Assembly: GCA_964415195.1 (NCBI GenBank)
Contig: CAYPYD010000003.1
Location: 62,001 to 126,000 of the forward strand
Direction: 5' to 3'
Origin: WTXA01 sp964415195
Lineage (GTDB): Bacteria; Bacillota; TC1
DNA: 64,000 nucleotides
The notes under the pieces are model-generated. The model was not told the DNA's origin. It did no database searches and saw only the letters and a list, made by a program, of their open reading frames with translations. Both the position numbers and the translations under genes were made by a program. Of this stretch, positions 1 through 9,617 are shown in pieces (the first letter of the stretch is position 1; each line of letters starts with the position of its first letter).

Positions 1-513
1 GTATTAATGAAAAAAACTGGATCAAATTACACGGAAGTTGATGTACAGAATCAATTGCTCCAAAGCGCCAAGGAATATGAAGGGAAAATATCCAAGGATC
101 CAAAGGATACAGAATCACTATATAACCTGGTAGAAATTTATTCTCAACTTGGCTATTTTGAAAGAAGCAAAGATAATGAAGAAACTGCTGTTAAAAACTT
201 TCTGAAAGCTGTTGAATATGCAGATTTATTAAAAATAGCTAGTCCTACTATGGCTACTTCAGCTGATTACTTAAGAGCTGGATACCTAGGTGAAGCTGGT
301 AAGTTAGACGAAGCCAAGGTTATTTATGAAGCTGTAATTGCAGGGAATTCAGATCCATTAATTTCTAGAATTGTATATGCAGATTTCTTAAAAAGCAAAA
401 TGAAAGATGATGCAGCTGCAGCTATACAAGTGCAAGCCGCAAAAGATGCTGCAGTTACAGATGCTGAAACTGAATATGTAGAAAGCTTATTAAAGCAATA
501 TAACCTAATTTAG
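1..513 (+). CDS. TPR-like repeat protein, 5' end outside window
   Basis: The reading frame is open to the left edge (two sense codons precede the first Met at position 7), so this may be the C-terminal part of a longer protein. The visible 168 residues are helical and alanine-rich. They contain TPR-like helix pairs, for example around SLYNLVEIYSQLG and the AVKNFLKAVEYAD and AGKLDEAKVIYEAVIAG stretches, which suggests a protein-interaction scaffold. No signal peptide or catalytic motif is visible. A strong terminator follows, so it belongs to a transcript separate from mraZ. Function is unknown. Confidence 0.6.
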   Translation, partial: VLMKKTGSNYTEVDVQNQLLQSAKEYEGKISKDPKDTESLYNLVEIYSQLGYFERSKDNEETAVKNFLKAVEYADLLKIASPTMATSADYLRAGYLGEAGKLDEAKVIYEAVIAGNSDPLISRIVYADFLKSKMKDDAAAAIQVQAAKDAAVTDAETEYVESLLKQYNLI

Positions 514-522
514 TGATTAGTA

Positions 523-560
523 AAAGAAAATAGCAGATATCTGCTATTTTCTTTATTTTT
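523..560 (+). terminator. Rho-independent terminator after the TPR gene
   Basis: Positions 523-554 form a perfect 32-bp palindrome (arms AAAGAAAATAGCAGAT and its complement), followed by ATTTTTT. The A-rich 5' arm and T-rich 3' arm mean it could work in both directions. It isolates the division cluster from upstream transcription. Confidence 0.85.
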
Positions 561-580
561 TATCCATAATTCGTATTTAG

Positions 581-610
581 TGGGGATTTATGGTGAAAAG
601 TGGTGAATAT
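581..610 (+). promoter_or_regulatory. MraZ operator: three TGG(G/T)GA boxes at 10-bp period
   Basis: Three direct repeats start at exactly 581, 591 and 601: TGGGGATTTA, TGGTGAAAAG, TGGTGAATAT. MraZ is known to bind tandem TGGGA-type or GTG-containing boxes upstream of its own gene, with about one helical turn between boxes, so this is very probably the autoregulatory site of the division and cell-wall operon. The third box covers the expected -35 region of the promoter whose -10 is at 626-631, as expected for repression. Confidence 0.8.
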
Positions 611-631
611 TTTGATTAATTATGATATAAT
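602..631 (+). promoter_or_regulatory. Promoter of the mraZ (dcw) operon
   Basis: A perfect TATAAT -10 element lies at 626-631. No good TTGACA lies 17 bp upstream, and the region is instead occupied by the third MraZ box. The start site would fall near 638, in or beside the 12-bp palindrome CCACCTAGGTGG (632-643), which also holds the mraZ ribosome binding site. Confidence 0.55.
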
Positions 632-651
632 CCACCTAGGTGGTGATAAAA

Positions 652-1095
652 GTGGTGCCATTTGTTGGTGAATACAAACATTCAGTAGATAACAAAGGAA
701 GAGTAATAATTCCTTCAAAATTAAGAAATAATTTACAAGGAACAATATATCTATGTAAAGGTTTTGAAACTTGTCTGCTAATTTTAACATCTGAAGAAAT
801 TAATAAAATTGCGATTATGATTGAAAAAGATTCTTTAACCAACGAAGGAAAAAGAAAATTTTCCAGAGCATTCTTTTCATCCATGGTGGAAGTAGGTTTT
901 GATAATCAAGGCAGAATATTAATTCCAGGCAATTTAAAGGACTATGCGAAAATTAACAGTGATGTAATTATTGTAGGGAATGGATTTTATATAGAAATTT
1001 GGGAAAAAGATATCTGGGAAATGAATATTTCAGAACTTGATAAAGAAAGAAATAAACTTTCAGCTTATTTAGAAGGAAATAATAATGAAACATAA
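652..1095 (+). CDS. mraZ: Transcriptional regulator MraZ
   Basis: MraZ is an AbrB-like DNA-binding protein that assembles into rings and controls the division and cell-wall operon. The protein shows both family motifs of the DxxxR type (DNKGR near the N-terminus, DNQGR near residue 90), one per swapped-hairpin repeat, and is 147 residues from this start. GTG codons occur in frame at 640, 643, 652 and 655. I chose 652 because AGGTGG (638-643) is then 8 bases upstream and the protein begins close to the family start (FVGEYKHSVD). The gene overlaps rsmH by 11 bases. Confidence 0.93.
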   Translation: MVPFVGEYKHSVDNKGRVIIPSKLRNNLQGTIYLCKGFETCLLILTSEEINKIAIMIEKDSLTNEGKRKFSRAFFSSMVEVGFDNQGRILIPGNLKDYAKINSDVIIVGNGFYIEIWEKDIWEMNISELDKERNKLSAYLEGNNNET

Positions 1096-2011
1096 GACAG
1101 TATTACTTGAGGAATCAATTGAAGCCTTAAATATATTTCGAGATGGAATTTATGTTGATTGTACACTAGGTGGCGGAGGCCATAGCGAAAGAATACTTGA
1201 AAAACTTGATGGTAGTGGGAAATTAATAGCTATAGACCAAGATAACTTTGCTTTAAATAAAAGCAAAGAAAGGTTAAAGTCTTACAATAACGTTATCTTT
1301 ATAAAAGATAATTTTTCAAATTTAAACAATATATTGAAAGAGTTAGACATTAATGAAGTAGATGGTGTTCTTCTTGATTTAGGAGTATCATCATTTCAAT
1401 TTGATGATAGAGAAAGAGGTTTTAGTTATTGGGATGAAGCTGTTCTTGATATGAGAATGGATCAGGAAGCCAGAATCGATGCAAAATTCATTATTAATAA
1501 CTATACTCTTAAAGAGTTGACTAGAGTATTTAATGATTATGGAGATGAAAAGAACGCCTATAGATTTGCCAAGGCAATAGTTAGAATCAGAGAAAAATCT
1601 CCATTAATAACTAATAAGGATCTCGTAGAAACTATTAAAGGAACCTTAAGTGAAAAAGAAAAAAGAAAGCCAGGACATCCAGCAAGGAAAATATTTCAAG
1701 CATTGAGAATAGAAGTGAATCAGGAACTTAAAGTTCTTGAAGATGTATTGCCAGCTATAGTTAAATGCTTAAAACCTGGTGGAAGAGTAGCAATAATAAC
1801 TTTTCATTCAATTGAAGATAGAATCGTAAAACAGTTTTTTAAAAAAATGGAGAAGCCTTGTGAATGTCCATCTGATTTTCCTATTTGTACATGTGGTAAG
1901 GTGCCTTTATTGAAAATTATTGGCAAAAAGCCAATAATACCAGAGGATGATGAACTAGATATTAATTCTAGGGCAAGGAGTAGCAAACTTAGAGTTGCTG
2001 AAAAGATTTGA
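1085..2011 (+). CDS. rsmH: 16S rRNA (cytosine-1402 N4)-methyltransferase RsmH
   Basis: RsmH (MraW) methylates C1402 of 16S rRNA in the decoding centre using S-adenosylmethionine. The 308-residue protein has the SAM-binding motif DCTLGGGGHSERIL near residue 26 and the family signature LLDLGVSSFQFD around residue 100. It has full family length. The start overlaps the end of mraZ by 11 bases, which suggests translational coupling, and the gene is followed by ftsL in the classical order. Confidence 0.97.
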   Translation: MKHKTVLLEESIEALNIFRDGIYVDCTLGGGGHSERILEKLDGSGKLIAIDQDNFALNKSKERLKSYNNVIFIKDNFSNLNNILKELDINEVDGVLLDLGVSSFQFDDRERGFSYWDEAVLDMRMDQEARIDAKFIINNYTLKELTRVFNDYGDEKNAYRFAKAIVRIREKSPLITNKDLVETIKGTLSEKEKRKPGHPARKIFQALRIEVNQELKVLEDVLPAIVKCLKPGGRVAIITFHSIEDRIVKQFFKKMEKPCECPSDFPICTCGKVPLLKIIGKKPIIPEDDELDINSRARSSKLRVAEKI

Positions 2012-2018
2012 GGTAAAT

Positions 2019-2390
2019 ATGTCAAGATTTAAAGGAAGCAATAAAATAAATATAATTTTTTTTGTGTTAATGATAACAGTCTTATTATTGATAACCAGTA
2101 GAGGAATAGCTGCAAATTTGAATCAAAGAAATATAACCTTGACCAAAGAGGTAAGTGAACTTGTAAGCACTAATCAATGGATTAAATATCAGATAAGTGA
2201 TAAAATATCACTAGAGAATATAGAAGTTTATGCCAAAAGTAAATTATTTATGGTAGATGTTACCAATAAGGATATAAGATATTTATCTGTAGATTTAAAT
2301 TATGTGAATGAAATTAATCAGGATGAAATAAATAAAGCCTGGTATAAAAAGTTGCAAGAAAATGTAGGTGATATTTTCGATGGCCAATAA
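2019..2390 (+). CDS. ftsL: FtsL-like cell division membrane protein
   Basis: A small bitopic protein of 123 residues: a short basic cytoplasmic tail, one hydrophobic segment (about residues 11-29, INIIFFVLMITVLLLI), then a heptad-rich extracellular part. Position between rsmH and the division PBP, size and topology fit FtsL, which joins the FtsQ/DivIB-FtsB/DivIC subcomplex. FtsL sequences diverge strongly, so the call rests on context and topology. The ATG at 2019 is preferred over an in-frame start at 1995 because GAGG (2010-2013) precedes it, and because the family usually starts just before the basic tail. Confidence 0.75.
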   Translation: MSRFKGSNKINIIFFVLMITVLLLITSRGIAANLNQRNITLTKEVSELVSTNQWIKYQISDKISLENIEVYAKSKLFMVDVTNKDIRYLSVDLNYVNEINQDEINKAWYKKLQENVGDIFDGQ

Positions 2391-4533
2391 ACCTTTGAAA
2401 AATAAAAATATAAAAAACAAATTAAAAAAAATGCCAGTAGGTAAAGCTGAAAACCGTAGGATTAAAATTTTTCTTACGGTTACAGGCTTTATTTTTTTTA
2501 TAGTTATTTTAAGACTTTTCCAGTTACAAGTAGTTATGGGAAATGCACTTAGGGAAGAAAGCTTATCGATGAGACGAGATGAATCTGAAATCATTGCTGA
2601 ACGAGGAAGCATATTAGATACAAATGGAATAGAACTGGCTGTAGATGCCTCAGTTTACTCTTTATGGATTGATCCTAGTTATTTAAGACAAAATTTGGGA
2701 ACAGATATCAATAAAGAGGAAGCCTCAGAAATGATTGGACAGGCTGTTGATTTACAAACTGATTTTGTACTACGTAAAATTGAACTAAACAGTGGATTCG
2801 TCTGGTTGAAAAAAGAAGTGTCCTTTGAAGAAGTTGAAAAAATAAAAAATCTAGGTCTTGTAGGACTGTACTTCCAAGAAGAAGGATCTAGATACTATCC
2901 TAATCATGCAGTAGGCGGAAATTTAATCGGTTTTGTCAATAAAACAGGTGTTGGAGTTGCAGGATTAGAAGCAACCTACAACAATATATTACAAGGACAA
3001 AATGGATTAATAAAAGGTGAAAAAGATGGACAAAACAATTATATATCAGATACAGTTAAAACTGTTAAAGAAGCAGAACCTGGCAATTCAATTGTCTTAA
3101 CTATTGATCAAAAGGCGCAATATATTGCAGAAAGAGAAATTGCTAAGATAGAAAAAGACCTAGAACCTGAATCAGCAACCATTATGGTTATGGAAACTAA
3201 GACCGGAGCAATAATTGCTTCTGCAAATACAAATAATTACGATTCTAACTCATACAGAAATCTTGATATTAATCTTTATAGAACTCTAGAATTTCAAAAT
3301 ATATTTGAACCTGGTTCTACAATGAAGATAATTACTGCAGCGGCAGCGATTAATGAAGGTGTTGTTAATGAAAATTCAATTTTTTATGATAATACTGGAT
3401 CACGAACAATCGGGACGAATTCTATAAAGTGTTGGATATATCCCAGAGCACATGGTAAAGAAACCTTAACACAAGCTGTTGCAAATTCATGTAATCCAGT
3501 CTTAATTGATGTTGCTATGTTGTTGAAAAATAAGAATCCAGATTTATGGTATGATTATCTTAGGGATTTCGGATTTGGAACTAAGTCAGAAATTGGCTTT
3601 AGTGGTGAAGCCAATGGTATATTACCAGCTGGTAATGGTGATATCTATCATGCCACCTCAGCAATAGGACAAGGTATAGCCGTATCACCAATTCAAATGA
3701 TATCCGCTGTTTCGGCTGTTGCTAATAATGGTCAAAAGATGAAACCATATTTAATTAAAGAAGTTAAAGATCAAGATGGTAAGTTAATTGAATCCTATGA
3801 ACCTATTATTGAAAATCAAGTTGTTTCTAAAGATGCTGCAGAAGCTGTACAAAGAATGCTGAAGGCAGTTGTAGATACTGGAACAGGTACAAAATTTAAA
3901 TTAAATAATAATATCGAATCAATGGGTAAAACGGGAACTGCACAAAAGGTTAATGAATTAGGACAATATGAAGCTGGCAAATATGTTATCTCTTATGTTG
4001 GAATTGCACCATACAGTAATCCTAAGTACACAGTATTTGTCATAATTGATGAAGCCAAAAAAAATGGACAATCTAGTACCACTGTAGCTCCATATTACAA
4101 AGCTGTAATGGAAGATATTCTGGCACTTTATAGTGTAAGTGATAGTACAGGTACAAATACTATTAGTAATAAGCTAGTAATGCCTGATTTAACAGGACTA
4201 ACTACAATCGATGCAAAAAATTTATTAAGTAATTTAGGACTAAATGCCGAATTTATTGGAAGTGGTCATATTATATTACAATCTATTGGGAAAAACAGCC
4301 TTGTTAGTAAAGGTGACAAAGTCATCCTAACGGCAAAGGAACATAATCTAGACGGTACACAGACTATAGTTCCTGCTTTAACAGGTTTAAGATTACCAGA
4401 TGCTTTAAGGTTTGCTGAAAATGCAGGTTTAATAATTAGTTACACAGGTGTAGGCAAGATCGTTGAACAAAATATTGCACCAGGAACTATTGTTTTAAAA
4501 AACTCATCATTAGTTATTAGATTAGGGGAATAA
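2380..4533 (+). CDS. Class B penicillin-binding protein with two PASTA domains (FtsI/PBP2B/SpoVD type)
   Basis: A septal peptidoglycan transpeptidase of 717 residues. After a basic tail and one membrane anchor (about residues 28-50) come the dimerisation domain and a transpeptidase domain with all three active-site motifs: STMK with catalytic Ser313, SCN at 370-372 and KTG at 517-519. Two PASTA repeats follow (starting near MPDLTGL and VPALTGL). The start at 2380 has AGGTGAT 8 bases upstream, and a GTG at 2368 is less well placed. It overlaps ftsL by 11 bases. FtsI versus SpoVD cannot be separated by sequence alone here; the lack of sporulation genes beside ftsZ favours the vegetative divisome role. 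Confidence 0.93.
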   Translation: MANKPLKNKNIKNKLKKMPVGKAENRRIKIFLTVTGFIFFIVILRLFQLQVVMGNALREESLSMRRDESEIIAERGSILDTNGIELAVDASVYSLWIDPSYLRQNLGTDINKEEASEMIGQAVDLQTDFVLRKIELNSGFVWLKKEVSFEEVEKIKNLGLVGLYFQEEGSRYYPNHAVGGNLIGFVNKTGVGVAGLEATYNNILQGQNGLIKGEKDGQNNYISDTVKTVKEAEPGNSIVLTIDQKAQYIAEREIAKIEKDLEPESATIMVMETKTGAIIASANTNNYDSNSYRNLDINLYRTLEFQNIFEPGSTMKIITAAAAINEGVVNENSIFYDNTGSRTIGTNSIKCWIYPRAHGKETLTQAVANSCNPVLIDVAMLLKNKNPDLWYDYLRDFGFGTKSEIGFSGEANGILPAGNGDIYHATSAIGQGIAVSPIQMISAVSAVANNGQKMKPYLIKEVKDQDGKLIESYEPIIENQVVSKDAAEAVQRMLKAVVDTGTGTKFKLNNNIESMGKTGTAQKVNELGQYEAGKYVISYVGIAPYSNPKYTVFVIIDEAKKNGQSSTTVAPYYKAVMEDILALYSVSDSTGTNTISNKLVMPDLTGLTTIDAKNLLSNLGLNAEFIGSGHIILQSIGKNSLVSKGDKVILTAKEHNLDGTQTIVPALTGLRLPDALRFAENAGLIISYTGVGKIVEQNIAPGTIVLKNSSLVIRLGE

Positions 4534-4534
4534 T

Positions 4535-5995
4535 ATGGAACTAAGAAACATACTAAAAGGTATTAATTATAATATTTTACAAGGTAATGTGAATATTGAT
4601 TTGACTTCTGTCGAGTATGACTCCAGGAAAGTTAATATGGATAGTCTATTTGTGGCTATAAAGGGTTATGAAACAGATGGTCATCTTTATATACAAAAAG
4701 CTATTGAAGCTGGCGCGAAAGCTATTATCCTTGAAGATGATGCTGATATTGAGTACAGTGATGATATTGTTGTTGTTAAGGTTGAAAATAGCAGGAAATT
4801 GCTTGGATTTATTAGCGCAAACTTCTTTGGAAATCCCGGGGATAAATTAAAGATAATCGGAGTAACAGGTACAAATGGTAAAACATCCATAACTTATTTT
4901 TTAAAAAGCATATTGAAAGAAGCTGGATATAAAGTTGGTATTATTGGAACTATAGAAAATCAAATTGAGGACATAGTATATGAATCTTCAGTAACAACAC
5001 CTGAATCAAGAGATATTCAAGAGCTTCTAGCAAAAATGGTAGAAGCAGGTTGTGAATATTGTGTTATGGAAGCTTCAAGTCATGCCTTGTATCTTGATAG
5101 AGTGGCTGCAATTCCATTTAAAACAGCAATCTTTACTAATTTAACTCAAGATCATTTAGATTTTCATAAAGACCTGGCTGAATATTTAAATGCAAAAAAA
5201 ATATTATTTACATACATCCGTGATGATGGTTTTTCTATTTTAAATGCTGATGACAAAACATTTGAAAATATAAGTAATATGGCTGGTGGAAAAATTGTCA
5301 GTTACTCTATATTTGAAAATAGCGACTATAAAGCATCAAATATTGAAATGGACATAAATGGGACGAATTTCACTTTATTAAATAAAGGGAATTGTACTAA
5401 AATTAATTTAAAAATGATAGGTGAATTTAGTATATACAATTCACTGGCTGCAATTGCAGCTGCCCATGAACTAGGTATTGATTTTTCTATAATTAAAGAA
5501 GGTTTAAGAAAAGTAAGTGTAAATGGCAGATTTCAATTAATAGAAAGTAATAAAAAATTTGCAGTTGTCGTTGATTATGCCCATACTCCTGACGGCTTAT
5601 ATAATGTTTTATCAACAGCTAGAAAAATAACCAGCGGTAAAGTTATATGTGTTTTCGGATGTGGAGGAGATAGAGATCAAAAGAAAAGACCTATTATGGG
5701 TAAAGTAGCTGGAGAAATTAGTGATTATTTAATTATAACCTCTGATAATCCGAGAACTGAAGATCCGGAAAAAATCATTGATATGGTTGAGGTAGGTGTC
5801 AAAGAAACACCTGCAAAGTATGTCAAAATCACTAATAGAAAAGATGCAATTGCTTATGCAATAGAGATGGCAGTGCCAAAAGATATTGTGATAATTGCTG
5901 GAAAAGGACATGAAGATTATCAAATAGTCGGAAAGACCAAGTATCCTTTTAGTGACTATGAAATAGCTAAAAATATTTTAGATAGTAAGGAATGA
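4535..5995 (+). CDS. murE: UDP-MurNAc-tripeptide synthetase MurE (meso-DAP type)
   Basis: This Mur ligase adds the third residue of the peptidoglycan stem peptide using ATP, in the cytoplasm. The 486-residue protein has the P-loop GTNGKT at residues 112-117, the Mur central domain with conserved His and Lys residues, and the C-terminal motif DNPR at 404-407. In characterised MurE enzymes DNPR marks meso-diaminopimelate selection, so this sequence predicts a meso-DAP cell wall. It starts one base after the PBP stop and is followed directly by murF. Confidence 0.96.
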   Translation: MELRNILKGINYNILQGNVNIDLTSVEYDSRKVNMDSLFVAIKGYETDGHLYIQKAIEAGAKAIILEDDADIEYSDDIVVVKVENSRKLLGFISANFFGNPGDKLKIIGVTGTNGKTSITYFLKSILKEAGYKVGIIGTIENQIEDIVYESSVTTPESRDIQELLAKMVEAGCEYCVMEASSHALYLDRVAAIPFKTAIFTNLTQDHLDFHKDLAEYLNAKKILFTYIRDDGFSILNADDKTFENISNMAGGKIVSYSIFENSDYKASNIEMDINGTNFTLLNKGNCTKINLKMIGEFSIYNSLAAIAAAHELGIDFSIIKEGLRKVSVNGRFQLIESNKKFAVVVDYAHTPDGLYNVLSTARKITSGKVICVFGCGGDRDQKKRPIMGKVAGEISDYLIITSDNPRTEDPEKIIDMVEVGVKETPAKYVKITNRKDAIAYAIEMAVPKDIVIIAGKGHEDYQIVGKTKYPFSDYEIAKNILDSKE

Positions 5996-5999
5996 TATT

Positions 6000-7379
6000 A
6001 TGATTTGCAATTTAGCTGAACTAAAAAACATTTTTAATATAAGACCTAATAATAATGACAATAGTATTTATATTACAGGAGTATCAACAGATACAAGAAC
6101 ATTAAAGGACAATGAAGTTTTTATAGCAATCAAAGGCGAGAATTTTGATGGACACAACTTTGTTGAAAAAGCGATTAAAATTGGGGCGATTGCTGTTATT
6201 GTAGCTGAGAATTTTGATGTAACAAAATATGACTATAAAAATTTTATAAAAGTCGAAGATACAGTCAAAGGATATGGTTACATAGCTAGATTTTACAGAG
6301 AAAAAAATGATTTCATTGTAGTTGCTATCACAGGTTCATGTGGAAAGACTACAACCAAGGATATGGTAGCCAGCGTACTGAGTAAAAAATATAGAGTTGA
6401 AAAAACATTTCAAAATAACAATAATGAAATAGGATTACCATTTACTATACTAAATGCGGATCCGAAAACTGAAGTGCTTGTACTAGAAATGGGCATGAGA
6501 GCAAGTGGAGAAATTAAATACTTAACCAAAATAGCACTACCGAATATAGGGATAATTACTAATATAGGTATTGCTCACATTGGCGAGTTAGGTTGTCAAG
6601 AAAATATTATGCATGCAAAAGGTGAACTTCTTGAAAATTTGCCTAAAGAGGCAATAGCAATTATTAATGGTGAAGATGGATTCGCAGATGACTTGAAAAA
6701 CAAGTTCCCTGGAAAAATAAGAGTATTTGGATTTAATGAAAATTCTGATATAAAAGCCTTAAATATTATGACTGAAGGCAAAGGTACATTAGTTGATATA
6801 GTAAGAGATAACGAAAAGTTTAAAGCTTCACTTAAAGTAAAAGGTGATCACCTAATATTAGACTGCTTAATTGCAATTGAAACAGGTTTTACTTTAGGCA
6901 TTGAAATGGATGAAGCGGTAGAGGCTTTAAATAATATGGAGATATCTCCTGGAAGACTGGAATTAATCGAATATAATGATTTCACAATTATCAATGATAC
7001 CTATAATGCAAATCCAGATTCAATGAAGAAATCAATTGATGTATTGATGGGATATGAAGGACCAAAGATTGCAGTATTAGGAGATATGAGAGAACTTGGT
7101 GAAAAAGAGATTGCATATCATGAAGATATGGGTCAATATCTTTCAAATAAGGAACTTAAAGCTTTAATTACTGTAGGTAATCTTGGGAAACATATAGGCT
7201 TAGGACTTGAAAAAATAAATTCAAACAAAACACCAATATATTCGTTTAACAATAATATTGAAGCTGGGGAAAAACTGAAGGATTTAATTTCTTTAAATGA
7301 TATAATTCTTATAAAAGGATCCAGGGCAATGGCCATGGAAGAAATAATAAAAATAATTGAGGAAGACATGGTGGAATAA
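6000..7379 (+). CDS. murF: UDP-MurNAc-tripeptide--D-alanyl-D-alanine ligase MurF
   Basis: MurF joins D-Ala-D-Ala to the UDP-MurNAc-tripeptide, completing the pentapeptide. The 459-residue protein has the ATP-binding loop GSCGKT (residues 112-117), the NNNNEIGLP motif of the central domain, and the C-terminal NDTYNANPDSM motif typical of MurF. The N-terminal substrate domain begins near the first codon (STDTR motif). The stop codon overlaps the mraY start in TAATG. Confidence 0.97.
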   Translation: MICNLAELKNIFNIRPNNNDNSIYITGVSTDTRTLKDNEVFIAIKGENFDGHNFVEKAIKIGAIAVIVAENFDVTKYDYKNFIKVEDTVKGYGYIARFYREKNDFIVVAITGSCGKTTTKDMVASVLSKKYRVEKTFQNNNNEIGLPFTILNADPKTEVLVLEMGMRASGEIKYLTKIALPNIGIITNIGIAHIGELGCQENIMHAKGELLENLPKEAIAIINGEDGFADDLKNKFPGKIRVFGFNENSDIKALNIMTEGKGTLVDIVRDNEKFKASLKVKGDHLILDCLIAIETGFTLGIEMDEAVEALNNMEISPGRLELIEYNDFTIINDTYNANPDSMKKSIDVLMGYEGPKIAVLGDMRELGEKEIAYHEDMGQYLSNKELKALITVGNLGKHIGLGLEKINSNKTPIYSFNNNIEAGEKLKDLISLNDIILIKGSRAMAMEEIIKIIEEDMVE

Positions 7380-8323
7380 TGTTTTATTTGAAACTCACAT
7401 TACTTTTTATATTTACATTGATAACAGGTTTATTTATAACCGTAAAATTAAGAAAATTAAAATTAGAACAAACTATAAGAGAAGATGGACCTCAATCCCA
7501 TTTTAAAAAACAAGGAACACCTAGTATGGGTGGGCTAATATTCTTAATTCCGATAGTAGTGTCATGTCTATTCTACATAACACAATCTTTAATTCCCTTA
7601 GTAGCTTTAGCAGGGTATGGTTTTATTGGTATATATGATGACTTGGATAAAAGAGTCATCAAAGCTAGCGGAGGAATATCAGTAAAGAAAAAGCTTTCAC
7701 TTGAAATAATTATGGGTTTTATAGTTGGTTTAGTCGCACTAATATATACTGACAACACTAATATTAGCTTAACAAATAACATTTCAATTAATGTGAATTG
7801 GATTGTCTATGTACTATTTATAACTATATTTTTAATAGCTGTAACAAATGGCACAAATTTGACCGATGGACTAGATGGCTTAGCTACATTAACTTCAATC
7901 CCAATTTTCCTTCTTTTTATTGCCATAAGTATACTCCAAGGAAATCATTTTTTAGCTGAATTTAATGCCATGATAATTGTAGCTTTATTAGGATTTCTAG
8001 TTTTCAATATACACCCAGCAAAGATTTTCATGGGTGATACAGGCTCACTGGCTTTAGGAGCACTTATTGCTGGCATGTCGATTTTGTTAAATATCGAATT
8101 ATTACTTATTATTTTTGGTTTCATTTATGTTGTAGAAAGTATGTCTGTATTAATGCAGGTTATATACTTCAAGAGCACTGGAGGTAAACGATTATTTAAA
8201 ATGGCCCCATTGCATCATCATTTTGAATTAGTAGGATGGCGTGAAACAAAGGTTGTATTCTTTTTTACTTTAATTTCCTTTGTGGCTTCATTCTTGGCAT
8301 ATATTATATATATTGTATTGTAG
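7379..8323 (+). CDS. mraY: Phospho-MurNAc-pentapeptide transferase MraY
   Basis: MraY transfers phospho-MurNAc-pentapeptide to undecaprenyl phosphate, making lipid I at the inner face of the membrane. The 314-residue polytopic protein carries the catalytic aspartate motif TNLTDGLDGLA, the FMGDTGSLALG motif and the LHHHFE signature, with about ten membrane segments. The length is normal for Bacillota. The start codon overlaps the murF stop by one base. Confidence 0.97.
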   Translation: MFYLKLTLLFIFTLITGLFITVKLRKLKLEQTIREDGPQSHFKKQGTPSMGGLIFLIPIVVSCLFYITQSLIPLVALAGYGFIGIYDDLDKRVIKASGGISVKKKLSLEIIMGFIVGLVALIYTDNTNISLTNNISINVNWIVYVLFITIFLIAVTNGTNLTDGLDGLATLTSIPIFLLFIAISILQGNHFLAEFNAMIIVALLGFLVFNIHPAKIFMGDTGSLALGALIAGMSILLNIELLLIIFGFIYVVESMSVLMQVIYFKSTGGKRLFKMAPLHHHFELVGWRETKVVFFFTLISFVASFLAYIIYIVL

Positions 8324-8333
8324 GTGAATTAAT

Positions 8334-9617
8334 ATGAATTTTAGTAAAATGAAAATATTAATATTAGGAAAAGGAAAGACCGGCACTAGCACTGCCGAAT
8401 TTTTATTAAAACAAGATTCTAAAGTAGTCCTAGTTGATGAAGCTGAAGACGGACCGTTTTTAAATATCAATCCTAAGGATTTTGATTTAATAATTCATTC
8501 TCCAGGAATATCAAGACAACATCCATTTCTGCTGAAATGTGATGATTTAGGTATCAAGGTTACAAATGAAATTGAACTAGCATATACTTATGTTACAAAA
8601 CCAATAATTGGAGTAACAGGGACAAATGGTAAAACAACTATAGTAAATTTAATTGATTTTATAATGGAAAATTGTGATAAGAAAAGTTCCTTGGTAGGAA
8701 ATGTTGGTAATCCGTTTATTGATTCTGTCAACGATGAAAGTGAAGTTTATATATTAGAACTATCAAGTTATCAATTAGAAACAATTGATAGGTTTAAACC
8801 TCATATTGCTATTATTTCCAATTTAACACCTGATCATTTAGAACGACATAAAACTATGGAAAACTATTTAAGAATTAAAACTAATATTTATAGAAATATG
8901 GACAAAAAGGACTTACTTATACTCAACTATGACGATGAAAATCTGAAAAATCTCAAGACAAGAGATATAAATACTTATTATTATAGTCTAAAGGAACAAG
9001 TTCATGGTATATACTTGGAAGGTGCCGATATTGTCGTAAATATTAATGCACCTCAAAAAATAATGAAAGCTAGTGACCTTAGGATAATCGGCAAACATAA
9101 TATAGAAAATTCAATGGCCAGTATTCTAGCTGCTTTCTTATATGGTTGTTCAATAGAATGTATAGTTAAAGGGGCAAAGAATTTCAAGGGCGTAGAACAT
9201 AGATTAGAGTTCGTGAATGAAATAAATGGAGTATCTTACTATAATGATTCAAAAGCAACTAATCCTGAAGCTTCAATAATTGGTATTAAGGCATTTAAAG
9301 GAAAAAGCTTATATGCGATAATAGGGGGAAGTGAAAAAGAAGTTAGCTACCTTGAACTTTGTAAGACCATTGTAGATAATAATGTTTTTGCAATACTCCA
9401 AGGTAATACCAGAAATGAAATAAGTAAAATATTAAATGAATTAAAATATAAAAAATATATCCAATTGGAAACCTTATTAGAAGCTGTTGATTTTGCTAAA
9501 TCCAAGGCAAAAATCGGAGAAGTGGTATTACTATCACCTGCCTGTGCCAGTTTTGATCAATTTGATAATTTTGAACATAGAGGAGAAGTATTTAAAGAAT
9601 ATGTTAATCAAAAATAA
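8334..9617 (+). CDS. murD: UDP-MurNAc-L-alanine--D-glutamate ligase MurD
   Basis: MurD adds D-glutamate to UDP-MurNAc-L-Ala. The 427-residue protein has an N-terminal Rossmann-like domain (LILGKGKTGTS), the P-loop GTNGKT at residues 96-101, NLTPDHLERH in the central domain and a C-terminal YNDSKATNP motif, all typical of MurD. A GGTG element precedes the ATG. Its last 17 bases overlap ftsW. Confidence 0.96.
   Translation: MNFSKMKILILGKGKTGTSTAEFLLKQDSKVVLVDEAEDGPFLNINPKDFDLIIHSPGISRQHPFLLKCDDLGIKVTNEIELAYTYVTKPIIGVTGTNGKTTIVNLIDFIMENCDKKSSLVGNVGNPFIDSVNDESEVYILELSSYQLETIDRFKPHIAIISNLTPDHLERHKTMENYLRIKTNIYRNMDKKDLLILNYDDENLKNLKTRDINTYYYSLKEQVHGIYLEGADIVVNINAPQKIMKASDLRIIGKHNIENSMASILAAFLYGCSIECIVKGAKNFKGVEHRLEFVNEINGVSYYNDSKATNPEASIIGIKAFKGKSLYAIIGGSEKEVSYLELCKTIVDNNVFAILQGNTRNEISKILNELKYKKYIQLETLLEAVDFAKSKAKIGEVVLLSPACASFDQFDNFEHRGEVFKEYVNQK

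Noticed and set aside
636..884. Minus-strand open frame of 82 codons over mraZ
   Set aside because: It overlaps the MraZ conserved domain entirely and has no independent support.
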